From Betaproteobacteria bacterium (GTDB lineage Bacteria > Pseudomonadota > Gammaproteobacteria > Burkholderiales > Burkholderiaceae_C): 7,049 bases of DNA. Position numbers and translations under genes: made by a program. Of this stretch, positions 1-6,882 are shown piece after piece. The notes under the pieces were generated by a model. That model had not been told where the DNA came from and searched no databases. It saw nothing but the letters and a program-made list of their open reading frames with translations. How positions within the stretch are numbered: position 1 is the first letter of the stretch; each line of letters begins with the position of its first letter. The stretch lies in the NCBI GenBank assembly GCA_009923895.1, contig RFSP01000100.1, forward strand, positions 1 through 7,049. Direction: 5' to 3'.

Positions 1-1386
<1,386 letters not shown>

Positions 1387-1392
1387 CTTCGT

Positions 1393-1397
1393 TCCTT
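1393..1397 (-). promoter_or_regulatory. Ribosome binding site of atpD
   Basis: AAGGA on the minus strand with a six-base spacer to the atpD ATG at 1386. It fixes that start in the 50-base atpG-atpD gap. Nothing else recognisable was seen in this gap. Confidence 0.8.
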
Positions 1398-1436
1398 CAA
1401 ACAGATTCTGGTGTCGGTCTGGGCGTGGGGCGGACA

Positions 1437-2321
1437 TCAGCCACTGATGGCTGCCGCACCTCCCACAATCTCCGAGAGTTCTTTGGTGATGGCCGCTTGA
1501 CGCGTCTTGTTGTAGACGAGTTTCAGCTCGTTGATCAGGTTGCCGGCGTTGTCGGTGGCGGCCTTCATGGCCACCATGCGAGCACTTTGCTCGGAGGCCA
1601 TGTTCTCGGCCACCGCCTGGTAGACCAGCGCTTCGATGTAGCGCTTGAGCAATTCGTCGATGACCGTGGGCGCGTCGGGCTCGTAGAGGTAGTCCCAGCC
1701 GTACTGGGCTTTTTCTGCGGCGGTTTGTTCCAAGCGATCGGCGCTCAGCGGCAGCAGTTGCTCCACCACGGGCTCTTGCTTCATCGTGTTGATGAACTTG
1801 GTGTAGCAAATGTAGACCGCATCAATTTCACCAGCCACAAACGCATCCAGCAGCACCTTGACGGGACCGATGAGCTTTTCAAGCTGCGGCGCATCGCCCA
1901 GCTGAATGGCGTGAGCGATGACCGGAGCGCCAATGCGGTTGAGGAATCCAAAGCCCTTGTTGCCCACCGCCACGGCCTTGATGGACTGACCCGCGTTTTG
2001 CGCGTCGCGCAAACGCTGGGTGACAGCGCGCAGGATGTTGGTGTTGAGGCCTCCGCACAGGCCTTTGTCGGTGGTCACCACCACGTATCCCGCAGACTGG
2101 ACCTGGCCGGCCACGCGCATGAACGGCGAGCGGTATTCCGGGTTGGCCTGCGAGAGGTGGGCCGCAATGTTACGCACCTTGTCACTGTAGGGCCGGGCAT
2201 GGCGCATGCGCTCCTGCGCCTTGCGCATCTTGGAGGCCGCGACCATTTCCATGGCCTTGGTGATCTTTTTGGTGTTTTCAACCGACTTGATCTTGGTGCG
2301 GATCTCTTTTCCGACGGCCAT
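1437..2321 (-). CDS. atpG: F1Fo ATP synthase subunit gamma
   Basis: Central rotor shaft that links the c-ring to the catalytic head and drives the conformational changes in beta. 294 residues, near the usual length for the family. The N-terminal helix (MAVGKEIRTKIKSVENTKKI, about residues 1-55) and the C-terminal helix (about 225-294) would form the antiparallel coiled coil inside the alpha3beta3 ring. The middle Rossmann-like part contains TTDKGLCGGLN at 83-93. The C-terminal family signature ITKELSEIVGGAAA starts at residue 278. The ATG start is supported by AAGGAG nine bases upstream (2331-2336). The gene starts 35 bases after atpA and stops with TGA. Intact, no oddities. Confidence 0.98.
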   Translation of the reverse strand: MAVGKEIRTKIKSVENTKKITKAMEMVAASKMRKAQERMRHARPYSDKVRNIAAHLSQANPEYRSPFMRVAGQVQSAGYVVVTTDKGLCGGLNTNILRAVTQRLRDAQNAGQSIKAVAVGNKGFGFLNRIGAPVIAHAIQLGDAPQLEKLIGPVKVLLDAFVAGEIDAVYICYTKFINTMKQEPVVEQLLPLSADRLEQTAAEKAQYGWDYLYEPDAPTVIDELLKRYIEALVYQAVAENMASEQSARMVAMKAATDNAGNLINELKLVYNKTRQAAITKELSEIVGGAAAISG

Positions 2322-2330
2322 GAATCAGGT

Positions 2331-2336
2331 CTCCTT
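2331..2336 (-). promoter_or_regulatory. Ribosome binding site of atpG
   Basis: AAGGAG on the minus strand with a nine-base spacer to the atpG ATG (2321). It is among the closest matches to the anti-Shine-Dalgarno sequence in this operon and lies within the 35-base atpA-atpG gap. Confidence 0.8.
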
Positions 2337-2356
2337 GAGTGTGTTGACGCGCAGAT

Positions 2357-3910
2357 TCAGGCGAACGACTTCTTGAAAGCCACAATGGCCTTCTCGAGCT
2401 CGGCTTCGGCATCCTTGTCCATGGCCCGATCGTTATCGAGCTTGGCCAACAAAGCCGCATGGCTGGACTTGAGGTACTGGTGCAGACCGCTCTCAAAGGC
2501 CAACACCTTTTTCACGTCCACATCGTCCACGTGACCTTTGTTGACGGCGTACAAGGTCGCGGCCATCAGGCTGATGGGCAAGGGAGAGTACTGGGCCTGC
2601 TTGAGCAGCTCGGTCACGCGCGCGCCGCGATCCAGCTGCTTGCGGGTGGCCGCGTCCAGGTCAGACGCAAACTGGGCAAAGGCGGCCAACTCGCGGTACT
2701 GGGCCAAGTCGGTACGGATGCCACCGGACAGGCTCTTGATGAGCTTGGTCTGGGCTGCACCACCGACCCGCGACACCGAGATACCGGCGTTGATGGCGGG
2801 ACGGATACCGGCGTTGAACAGGCTGGTTTCCAAGAAGATCTGACCGTCGGTGATGGAAATCACGTTCGTGGGCACGAAGGCCGACACGTCACCGGCTTGA
2901 GTCTCGATGACCGGCAATGCGGTGAGCGATCCGGTCTTGCCTTTGACCTCGCCCTTGGTGAAGGCTTCGACGTAGTCGGCGTTCACGCGGGCGGCGCGCT
3001 CAAGCAGGCGGCTGTGGAGATAGAACACATCGCCAGGGAAGGCCTCGCGACCGGGCGGGCGACGCAGCAGCAAAGACACCTGGCGGTAAGCCACGGCCTG
3101 CTTGGACAGGTCGTCATAGATGATCAGCGCGTCTTGCCCACGGTCGCGGAAGTATTCGCCCATGGTGCAGCCCGAGTAGGCCGACACATACTGCATGGCC
3201 GCCGACTCAGAGGCCGAGGCGGCCACGACGATGGTGTAGTCCATGGCGCCGTGTTGCTCGAGTGCGCGCACCACGTTTTTGATCGACGACGCCTTCTGGC
3301 CGATGGCGACGTAGATGCAGGTCATGTTCTGACCCTTTTGATTGATGATGGTGTCAATCGCCACCGCGGTCTTGCCGGTCTGGCGGTCGCCAATGATCAG
3401 CTCGCGCTGACCGCGGCCGATGGGCACCATGGAGTCGATGGACTTCAGACCGGTTTGCACAGGCTGGTCCACCGATTTACGGGCGATCACGCCAGGCGCG
3501 ACTTTTTCGATCACGTCGGTCATCTTGGCGTTGATGGGGCCTTTGCCGTCAATGGGTTGCCCCAGGGCATTCACCACGCGGCCGATCAGCTCGGGGCCCA
3601 CGGGGACTTCGAGAATGCGACCCGTGCACTTGACGGTGTCACCTTCAGAAATGTGCTCGTACTCGCCCAAGATCACCGCGCCCACCGAGTCGCGCTCGAG
3701 GTTCAGCGCCAGGCCATAAGTGGCTTGGCCGCTCTTGGTGGCGGGGAACTCGAGCATCTCGCCCTGCATCACATCGGACAAGCCGTGGATGCGGACGATG
3801 CCGTCGGTCACCGACACCACGGTGCCTTGGTTCTTGATATCAGTCGAGGCTTGCAGACCCTCGATGCGGGTCTTGATCAGCTCGGAAATTTCAGCGGGAT
3901 TGAGTTGCAT
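2357..3910 (-). CDS. atpA: F1Fo ATP synthase subunit alpha
   Basis: Non-catalytic, nucleotide-binding partner of beta in the F1 hexamer; it supplies the arginine finger to the catalytic sites. 517 residues, standard bacterial length. Visible features: N-terminal segment that binds delta (MQLNPAEISELIK), beta-barrel domain to about residue 95, P-loop GDRQTGKT at 174-181, Walker B strand ALIIYDD at 261-267, family signature PAINAGISVS at 371-380, and the arginine finger Arg381 straight after it. The segment KGEVKGKTGS at 319-328 is, from memory, typical of betaproteobacterial alpha subunits. The ATG start has GGAG (3917-3920) six bases upstream. The gene follows atpH after 42 bases. Intact. Confidence 0.98.
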   Translation of the reverse strand: MQLNPAEISELIKTRIEGLQASTDIKNQGTVVSVTDGIVRIHGLSDVMQGEMLEFPATKSGQATYGLALNLERDSVGAVILGEYEHISEGDTVKCTGRILEVPVGPELIGRVVNALGQPIDGKGPINAKMTDVIEKVAPGVIARKSVDQPVQTGLKSIDSMVPIGRGQRELIIGDRQTGKTAVAIDTIINQKGQNMTCIYVAIGQKASSIKNVVRALEQHGAMDYTIVVAASASESAAMQYVSAYSGCTMGEYFRDRGQDALIIYDDLSKQAVAYRQVSLLLRRPPGREAFPGDVFYLHSRLLERAARVNADYVEAFTKGEVKGKTGSLTALPVIETQAGDVSAFVPTNVISITDGQIFLETSLFNAGIRPAINAGISVSRVGGAAQTKLIKSLSGGIRTDLAQYRELAAFAQFASDLDAATRKQLDRGARVTELLKQAQYSPLPISLMAATLYAVNKGHVDDVDVKKVLAFESGLHQYLKSSHAALLAKLDNDRAMDKDAEAELEKAIVAFKKSFA

Positions 3911-3952
3911 CTTGCTCTCCAGAGATTCAGCTTGAGGGGCTTCAAACCCGCC

Positions 3953-4483
3953 TCAGGCGGTCAGGGCAGCCTTCATTTGTTCGAGTCGGGCCTTGACCGA
4001 GGTGTCCAGCACTTCGTCACCCACCACCACGCGCACACCACCGATCAGTTCGGGGTGCACTTCCACCGTGGCGTTGAGCTTGCGGCCAAAGCGTTTTTCC
4101 AGGACGCCGACCACATCTTTGAGCGCTGCCGCTTCGATGGGGTAGGCACTTTCAATGCGCGCATCGGACACACCGCTTTGGGCATTGACCAGGGCCTGGA
4201 ACTGCACGGCCATTTCGGGCAGCGCCGCCAAGCGGCCGTTGTCCAGCACGGCGTGAAGGAAGTTGGCCGCGTGGGCCGACAAAGGGGTCTTCAGCACCGC
4301 ACTGACCACATCAAACACCTGTTGCGAGGTGGTCTTGGGGTGATCGGCAAATTGGCGAAGCGCGGCGTCCGATGCCACCGCCGCCAGGGCGTTGACTTCG
4401 GCAACCAGCGACGCGGCGTTGCCGGCGGCGGCCTTGAACAGGGCCTCGGCATAAGGCCGAGCAATGGTGGCGATTTCAGCCAT
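3953..4483 (-). CDS. atpH: F1Fo ATP synthase subunit delta
   Basis: Peripheral stator subunit (OSCP homologue) that joins the top of the alpha3beta3 head to the b-subunit stalk so that the head does not turn with the rotor. 176 residues, normal length. The N-terminal helical domain opens with the characteristic ARPYAEALF at residues 8-16. The C-terminal part contains the delta signature region VEVHPELIGGVRVVVGDEVL at 140-159. It sits 51 bases after atpF and 42 bases before atpA. The ribosome binding site is weak: only AAGAG about ten bases before the ATG, so coupling to atpF translation may matter (inference). Ends in TGA. Confidence 0.97.
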   Translation of the reverse strand: MAEIATIARPYAEALFKAAAGNAASLVAEVNALAAVASDAALRQFADHPKTTSQQVFDVVSAVLKTPLSAHAANFLHAVLDNGRLAALPEMAVQFQALVNAQSGVSDARIESAYPIEAAALKDVVGVLEKRFGRKLNATVEVHPELIGGVRVVVGDEVLDTSVKARLEQMKAALTA

Positions 4484-4534
4484 GGCTTGTGGGCTCTTGG
4501 TTGGACGTGTCGCGTGGCGTGACGGGCAGGGGGA

Positions 4535-5005
4535 TCAGAGTTCGGCCTTTAGGCGCGTCAGCAGCTCGGCATGCACGCCGGCATTGACTTCACGCCGCAG
4601 GATGGACTCTGCGCCTTTGACCGCCAGGGCCGCCACCTGCTCGCGCAGGGCCTCACGGGCCTTGACCGACTCTTGCTCGGCTTCAGCTCGTGCAGCCGCC
4701 ACGATCTTGGCCGCCTCTTCGGACGCACGGCCCTTGGCGTCTTCGATCATCTGCTGGGCCAGGCGCTCTGCGTCTGCCAAGCGCTTGCCTGCGTCGTCGC
4801 GCGCCGCGGCCAGCTGTTGCTCGACACGCTGGTGCGCAGAAGCCAAATCGGCTTTGGCCTTGTCAGCCGCAGACAAACCTTCGGCAATCTTCTTTGCGCG
4901 CTCGTCCAGAGCCGCCGTGATGGGCGGCCAGACAAAACGCATCGTGAACCAGACCAGGATCGCAAACACGATCATCTGGACGATGAGGGTGGCGTTGATG
5001 CTCAC
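4535..5005 (-). CDS. atpF: F1Fo ATP synthase subunit b (GTG start)
   Basis: Peripheral stalk subunit, normally a dimer: one N-terminal membrane helix next to subunit a, then a long coiled coil reaching delta at the top of F1. 156 residues, normal length. The membrane segment spans about residues 5-26 (ATLIVQMIVFAILVWFTMRF), followed by the conserved WPPI (26-29) and an Ala/Glu/Arg/Lys-rich helix from about 33 to the end. The start codon is GTG (5005-5003), with GAGG eight bases upstream. The only nearby upstream ATG (5022) is out of frame, and starting at the downstream Met11 would cut into the membrane helix. The 97-base gap before it contains two stem-loops and a short leader reading frame. 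Confidence 0.96.
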   Translation of the reverse strand: MSINATLIVQMIVFAILVWFTMRFVWPPITAALDERAKKIAEGLSAADKAKADLASAHQRVEQQLAAARDDAGKRLADAERLAQQMIEDAKGRASEEAAKIVAAARAEAEQESVKAREALREQVAALAVKGAESILRREVNAGVHAELLTRLKAEL

Positions 5006-5013
5006 TTCGGTGA

Positions 5014-5017
5014 CCTC
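5014..5017 (-). promoter_or_regulatory. Ribosome binding site deciding the atpF GTG start
   Basis: GAGG on the minus strand with an eight-base spacer to GTG at 5005. It supports this non-ATG start. It also lies inside the six-codon leader frame at 5022-5002, so ribosomes on that frame would pass over it. Confidence 0.6.
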
Positions 5018-5033
5018 GTCATGGAGTTTCTAA

Positions 5034-5055
5034 GGCGACGCCCATTGGCGTCACC
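5034..5055 (-). other. Stem-loop upstream of atpF
   Basis: In the minus-strand RNA, GGUGACGCC pairs with GGCGUCGCC around an AAUG loop: nine base pairs, one of them a U-G wobble. On the plus strand the same arms have a C/A mismatch at that position, so pairing is better in the atp transcript than in an antisense RNA. No U-run follows, so it is not a terminator by itself. It could protect or mark an mRNA end between the c and b cistrons (inference). Confidence 0.55.
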
Positions 5056-5070
5056 CGACGAAACGGCCGA

Positions 5071-5101
5071 GAAAGAAATCGACTGTCGAAACGACGGTCG
5101 A
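5071..5101 (-). terminator. Terminator-like hairpin after atpE (possible attenuator)
   Basis: Two bases after the atpE stop codon, the transcript can fold 5101-5092 against 5088-5079: nine base pairs with one C/A mismatch and a UUU loop. The tail UUUCUUUC follows directly. This is the layout of an imperfect intrinsic terminator, but the stem mismatch and interrupted U-run predict only partial termination. That would fit a site that lets some transcripts end after I-B-E while the rest read through to atpF-D. Termination is inferred; only the structure is seen. Confidence 0.45.
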
Positions 5102-5102
5102 G

Positions 5103-5369
5103 TTACTTGCCGGCCACCGCGGCCAATTGGCCCAGAAACGGGTTGGCCGTGGCAAACCACAGGGCAATACCGGTGCCGATAATGAAAGCCGCGTCAATCA
5201 GACCGGCCAACAAGAACATCTTGGTTTGCAGTTCGCCCATGAGCTCAGGCTGGCGAGCCGCAGACTCCAGGTACTTGCTGCCCATGATGCCGATTCCGAT
5301 ACAGGCACCGATAGCGCCCAAACCGATGATCAAACCGGCGGCGAGGGCGACGAAACTGATGACTTGCAT
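5103..5369 (-). CDS. atpE: F1Fo ATP synthase subunit c
   Basis: Proteolipid of the rotating c-ring; each copy carries one proton across the cytoplasmic membrane per turn. 88 residues from ATG at 5369. Helix 1 spans about residues 3-30 and is glycine-rich (GLIIGLGAIGACIGIGIMG, 12-30). The polar loop RQPE is at 39-42, the site that contacts gamma and epsilon. Helix 2 spans about 51-76 and carries Asp59 in GLIDAAF, the proton-binding carboxylate. No sodium-type ligand pattern is evident, so proton coupling is expected. An upstream in-frame TTG (5387) would add six residues, but it would place the strong AGGAG (5375-5379) inside the gene. That AGGAG is five bases from the ATG, which decides the start. 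Stops with TAA. Confidence 0.97.
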   Translation of the reverse strand: MQVISFVALAAGLIIGLGAIGACIGIGIMGSKYLESAARQPELMGELQTKMFLLAGLIDAAFIIGTGIALWFATANPFLGQLAAVAGK

Positions 5370-5374
5370 GTTGA

Positions 5375-5411
5375 CTCCTGTGTGCAAGGGGTGAGAAAAA
5401 AGACGAAAAAA
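5375..5411 (-). promoter_or_regulatory. Strong ribosome binding site with U-rich leader for atpE
   Basis: The transcript before atpE contains two runs of six U (5411-5406 and 5401-5396), followed by AGGAG (5379-5375) five bases before the ATG. Pyrimidine- or U-rich stretches upstream of a Shine-Dalgarno sequence can bind ribosomal protein S1 and raise initiation. The E. coli atpE leader is a known translational enhancer serving the same need for excess c subunit. That this stretch acts the same way is inference. No strong hairpin precedes the U-runs, so a terminator is unlikely. Confidence 0.6.
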
Positions 5412-5432
5412 TGTCCTGGAAAGACCGGGAAC

Positions 5433-6272
5433 TCAGTGCGCGTCATGTGCTTGACCCACGTACACCAGGGTCAGCATCATGAACACAAAAGCTTGAAGCG
5501 TGATGATCAGAATGTGGAAGATGGCCCACACGCTGCCCGCGATCACGTGGCCAATGGCCAAACCGATGCCCGTGGCGGTGAGCGACCAAGCGCCTCCCAT
5601 GAGGGCAATGAGCATGAAGATCAGTTCGCCCGCATACATATTGCCAAACAGTCGCATGCCGTGCGAGACCGTCTTGGCCACAAACTCGATGAGCTGCATG
5701 GCGAAGTTGATGGGATAGAGGAACCACTTGTCACCAAAGGGGGCGGAAAAAAGCTCGTGAATCCAGCCACCCACACCCTTGATCTTGACGTTGTAGACCA
5801 AGCACACCAACAGCACCGACAGCGACAGGCCCATGGTGACCGACAGGTCGGCCGTGGGCACGACCCGCTGGTATTCGACGCCCATGCTGTGGGCCACCCA
5901 AGGCAGCAAGTCCACCGGCAACAAATCCATGGCGTTCATGAGGAAGATCCACACAAACACGGTCAAGGCCAAAGGCGCCACCAGTTTGCGGCTTTGCGCG
6001 TTGTGCACGATGCCCTTGGCCTGGGTGTCAACCATCTCCACCAACAATTCCACCGCGGCCTGGAAACGGCCAGGCACGCCCGAGGTGGCCTTGGCAGCAG
6101 CGCGATACAACAAGAAGCACCCCACCACACCCAGCACGATGGCATAGATGATGGAGTCGATGTTGAACACCGAGAAGTCAACCACTCCATGCTGATGCTG
6201 GTTTTGCAGATGATGGAGGTGGTGGACGATGTACTCGCCGGCGGTTGGACCCTGACCTTGTGCTGCAGACAT
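5433..6272 (-). CDS. atpB: F1Fo ATP synthase subunit a
   Basis: Membrane stator subunit that forms the two proton half-channels against the c-ring. 279 residues, normal for proteobacteria. Hydrophobic segments lie at about 38-57, 98-118, 144-162, 212-228, 232-252 and 255-273. The essential arginine is Arg207 in SHGMRLFGNMYAGELIF (203-219), with Glu216 and Gln260 at the positions matching E. coli Glu219 and Gln252. The N-terminal EYIVHHLHHLQNQHQHG is unusually rich in histidine. The ATG is at 6272, 31 bases after atpI. No convincing Shine-Dalgarno sequence precedes it, so coupling to atpI or an A/U-rich start region may be used (inference). Stop at 5433-5435. Confidence 0.97.
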   Translation of the reverse strand: MSAAQGQGPTAGEYIVHHLHHLQNQHQHGVVDFSVFNIDSIIYAIVLGVVGCFLLYRAAAKATSGVPGRFQAAVELLVEMVDTQAKGIVHNAQSRKLVAPLALTVFVWIFLMNAMDLLPVDLLPWVAHSMGVEYQRVVPTADLSVTMGLSLSVLLVCLVYNVKIKGVGGWIHELFSAPFGDKWFLYPINFAMQLIEFVAKTVSHGMRLFGNMYAGELIFMLIALMGGAWSLTATGIGLAIGHVIAGSVWAIFHILIITLQAFVFMMLTLVYVGQAHDAH

Positions 6273-6303
6273 TTTGTTGAAAAGCCCGTCTCGAATTCGT
6301 TCT

Positions 6304-6780
6304 TCAACGCCCGCGCCAAAGCAGCGCGAACCAGTACACCTTGAGGCACACCACCAAAGCGGCCAGCAACGCCAACCAACTCAGGGACTGCACCAGTTGC
6401 GGGGCCAGCATGAGCATGACCACCGAAACCGCAATTTTCAGCATTTCCCACAACATGAAGCTGACAGCACTGTTGCCAGGCGACATGCTGGAGAACCGGC
6501 TGGTCATGCCTCGCGCCATGAGCGCTGCAGGCACCACCGCGACCGCCGCCCCATACAAGGCAGACAGGCCCACCGGACGCTCCCCCGTGATGGCCCACGC
6601 CAGCGCAGCCACCACCACACCGGCGACTGCTTGCACCCCCACCACACGCCACGGAGAGGCGGCGGCGATGCGGCTGCGCAGGGCCAATGCGTCCTCCCGG
6701 CTCAGCGGCTTGAAAGCCGCATTGCGCTCCTCTGACTCGTCATCTGCCCAGGGGTCTGATCGGACTGTCCGCTCGGACAT
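6304..6780 (-). CDS. atpI: ATP synthase accessory protein I
   Basis: Small membrane protein, first gene of the operon. AtpI homologues assist c-ring assembly and Fo stability and are usually not essential. 158 residues from ATG at 6780. A charged cytoplasmic N-terminus (about 1-42, rich in Asp, Glu and Arg) is followed by four predicted membrane helices at about 44-65, 69-90, 105-126 and 132-153, with the conserved WEMLK at 111-115. A longer version from TTG at 6813 would add eleven residues. The ATG is preferred because GGAG (6787-6790) lies six bases upstream, whereas the TTG would lie at or just before the predicted transcript start. The product is assigned from position, topology and the WE..K motif, as the family is poorly conserved. 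Confidence 0.9.
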   Translation of the reverse strand: MSERTVRSDPWADDESEERNAAFKPLSREDALALRSRIAAASPWRVVGVQAVAGVVVAALAWAITGERPVGLSALYGAAVAVVPAALMARGMTSRFSSMSPGNSAVSFMLWEMLKIAVSVVMLMLAPQLVQSLSWLALLAALVVCLKVYWFALLWRGR

Positions 6781-6786
6781 GGGAAG

Positions 6787-6790
6787 CTCC
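6787..6790 (-). promoter_or_regulatory. Ribosome binding site deciding the atpI start
   Basis: GGAG on the minus strand with a six-base spacer to ATG at 6780. It favours this start over the in-frame TTG at 6813. Confidence 0.65.
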
Positions 6791-6821
6791 GTGAAAGAGG
6801 CGTCGGAAGGCAAACCGCGGG

Positions 6822-6849
6822 ATTATACGGATAAATACGGGCAAACCCG
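6822..6849 (-). promoter_or_regulatory. Predicted promoter of the atp operon
   Basis: A perfect TATAAT on the minus strand (6827-6822) predicts transcription starting near 6815 and a leader of about 35 bases before atpI. At 16-18 base spacing there is no good -35 box; the region reads TCGGGT. A short inverted repeat, CGGG-TTTG-CCCG on the minus strand (6849-6838), overlaps that zone. CCGTAT occurs twice, ten bases apart (6840-6835 and 6830-6825). The weak -35 suggests dependence on an activator or UP-like contacts, but this is inferred and no known factor site was recognised. Confidence 0.6.
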
Positions 6850-6882
6850 AGGCCCTTCCAAAAACGCGCCACAATCGTCCTT

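Noticed and set aside
1425..2534. 369-codon plus-strand frame opposite atpG
   Set aside because: Antisense shadow of atpG and the atpA 3' end, with no family resemblance and no supporting start signal.
2459..4522. 687-codon open frame on the plus strand opposite atpA and atpH
   Set aside because: It lies antisense to two well-recognised genes. Long stop-free antisense frames are expected from codon bias in GC-rich DNA. The translation is His/Gly/Asp/Val-rich, resembles no family I know, and spans the atpA-atpH gap without a plausible start.
5370..5387. Longer atpE from an upstream TTG, adding MHTGVN
   Set aside because: The extension would contain the AGGAG ribosome binding site that fits the ATG at 5369, and c subunits typically begin right before helix 1.
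5396..5432. Possible intrinsic terminator between atpB and atpE from the U-runs
   Set aside because: Only three or four base pairs can form before the first U-run, too weak for termination.
5127..6344. 405-codon plus-strand frame opposite atpB and atpE
   Set aside because: Antisense to two membrane subunits. The hydrophilic His/Gln/Asp-rich translation is what the complement of hydrophobic codons gives.
6781..6813. Longer atpI from TTG at 6813
   Set aside because: It would lie at or just before the predicted transcript start, and the GGAG at 6787-6790 fits ATG 6780.
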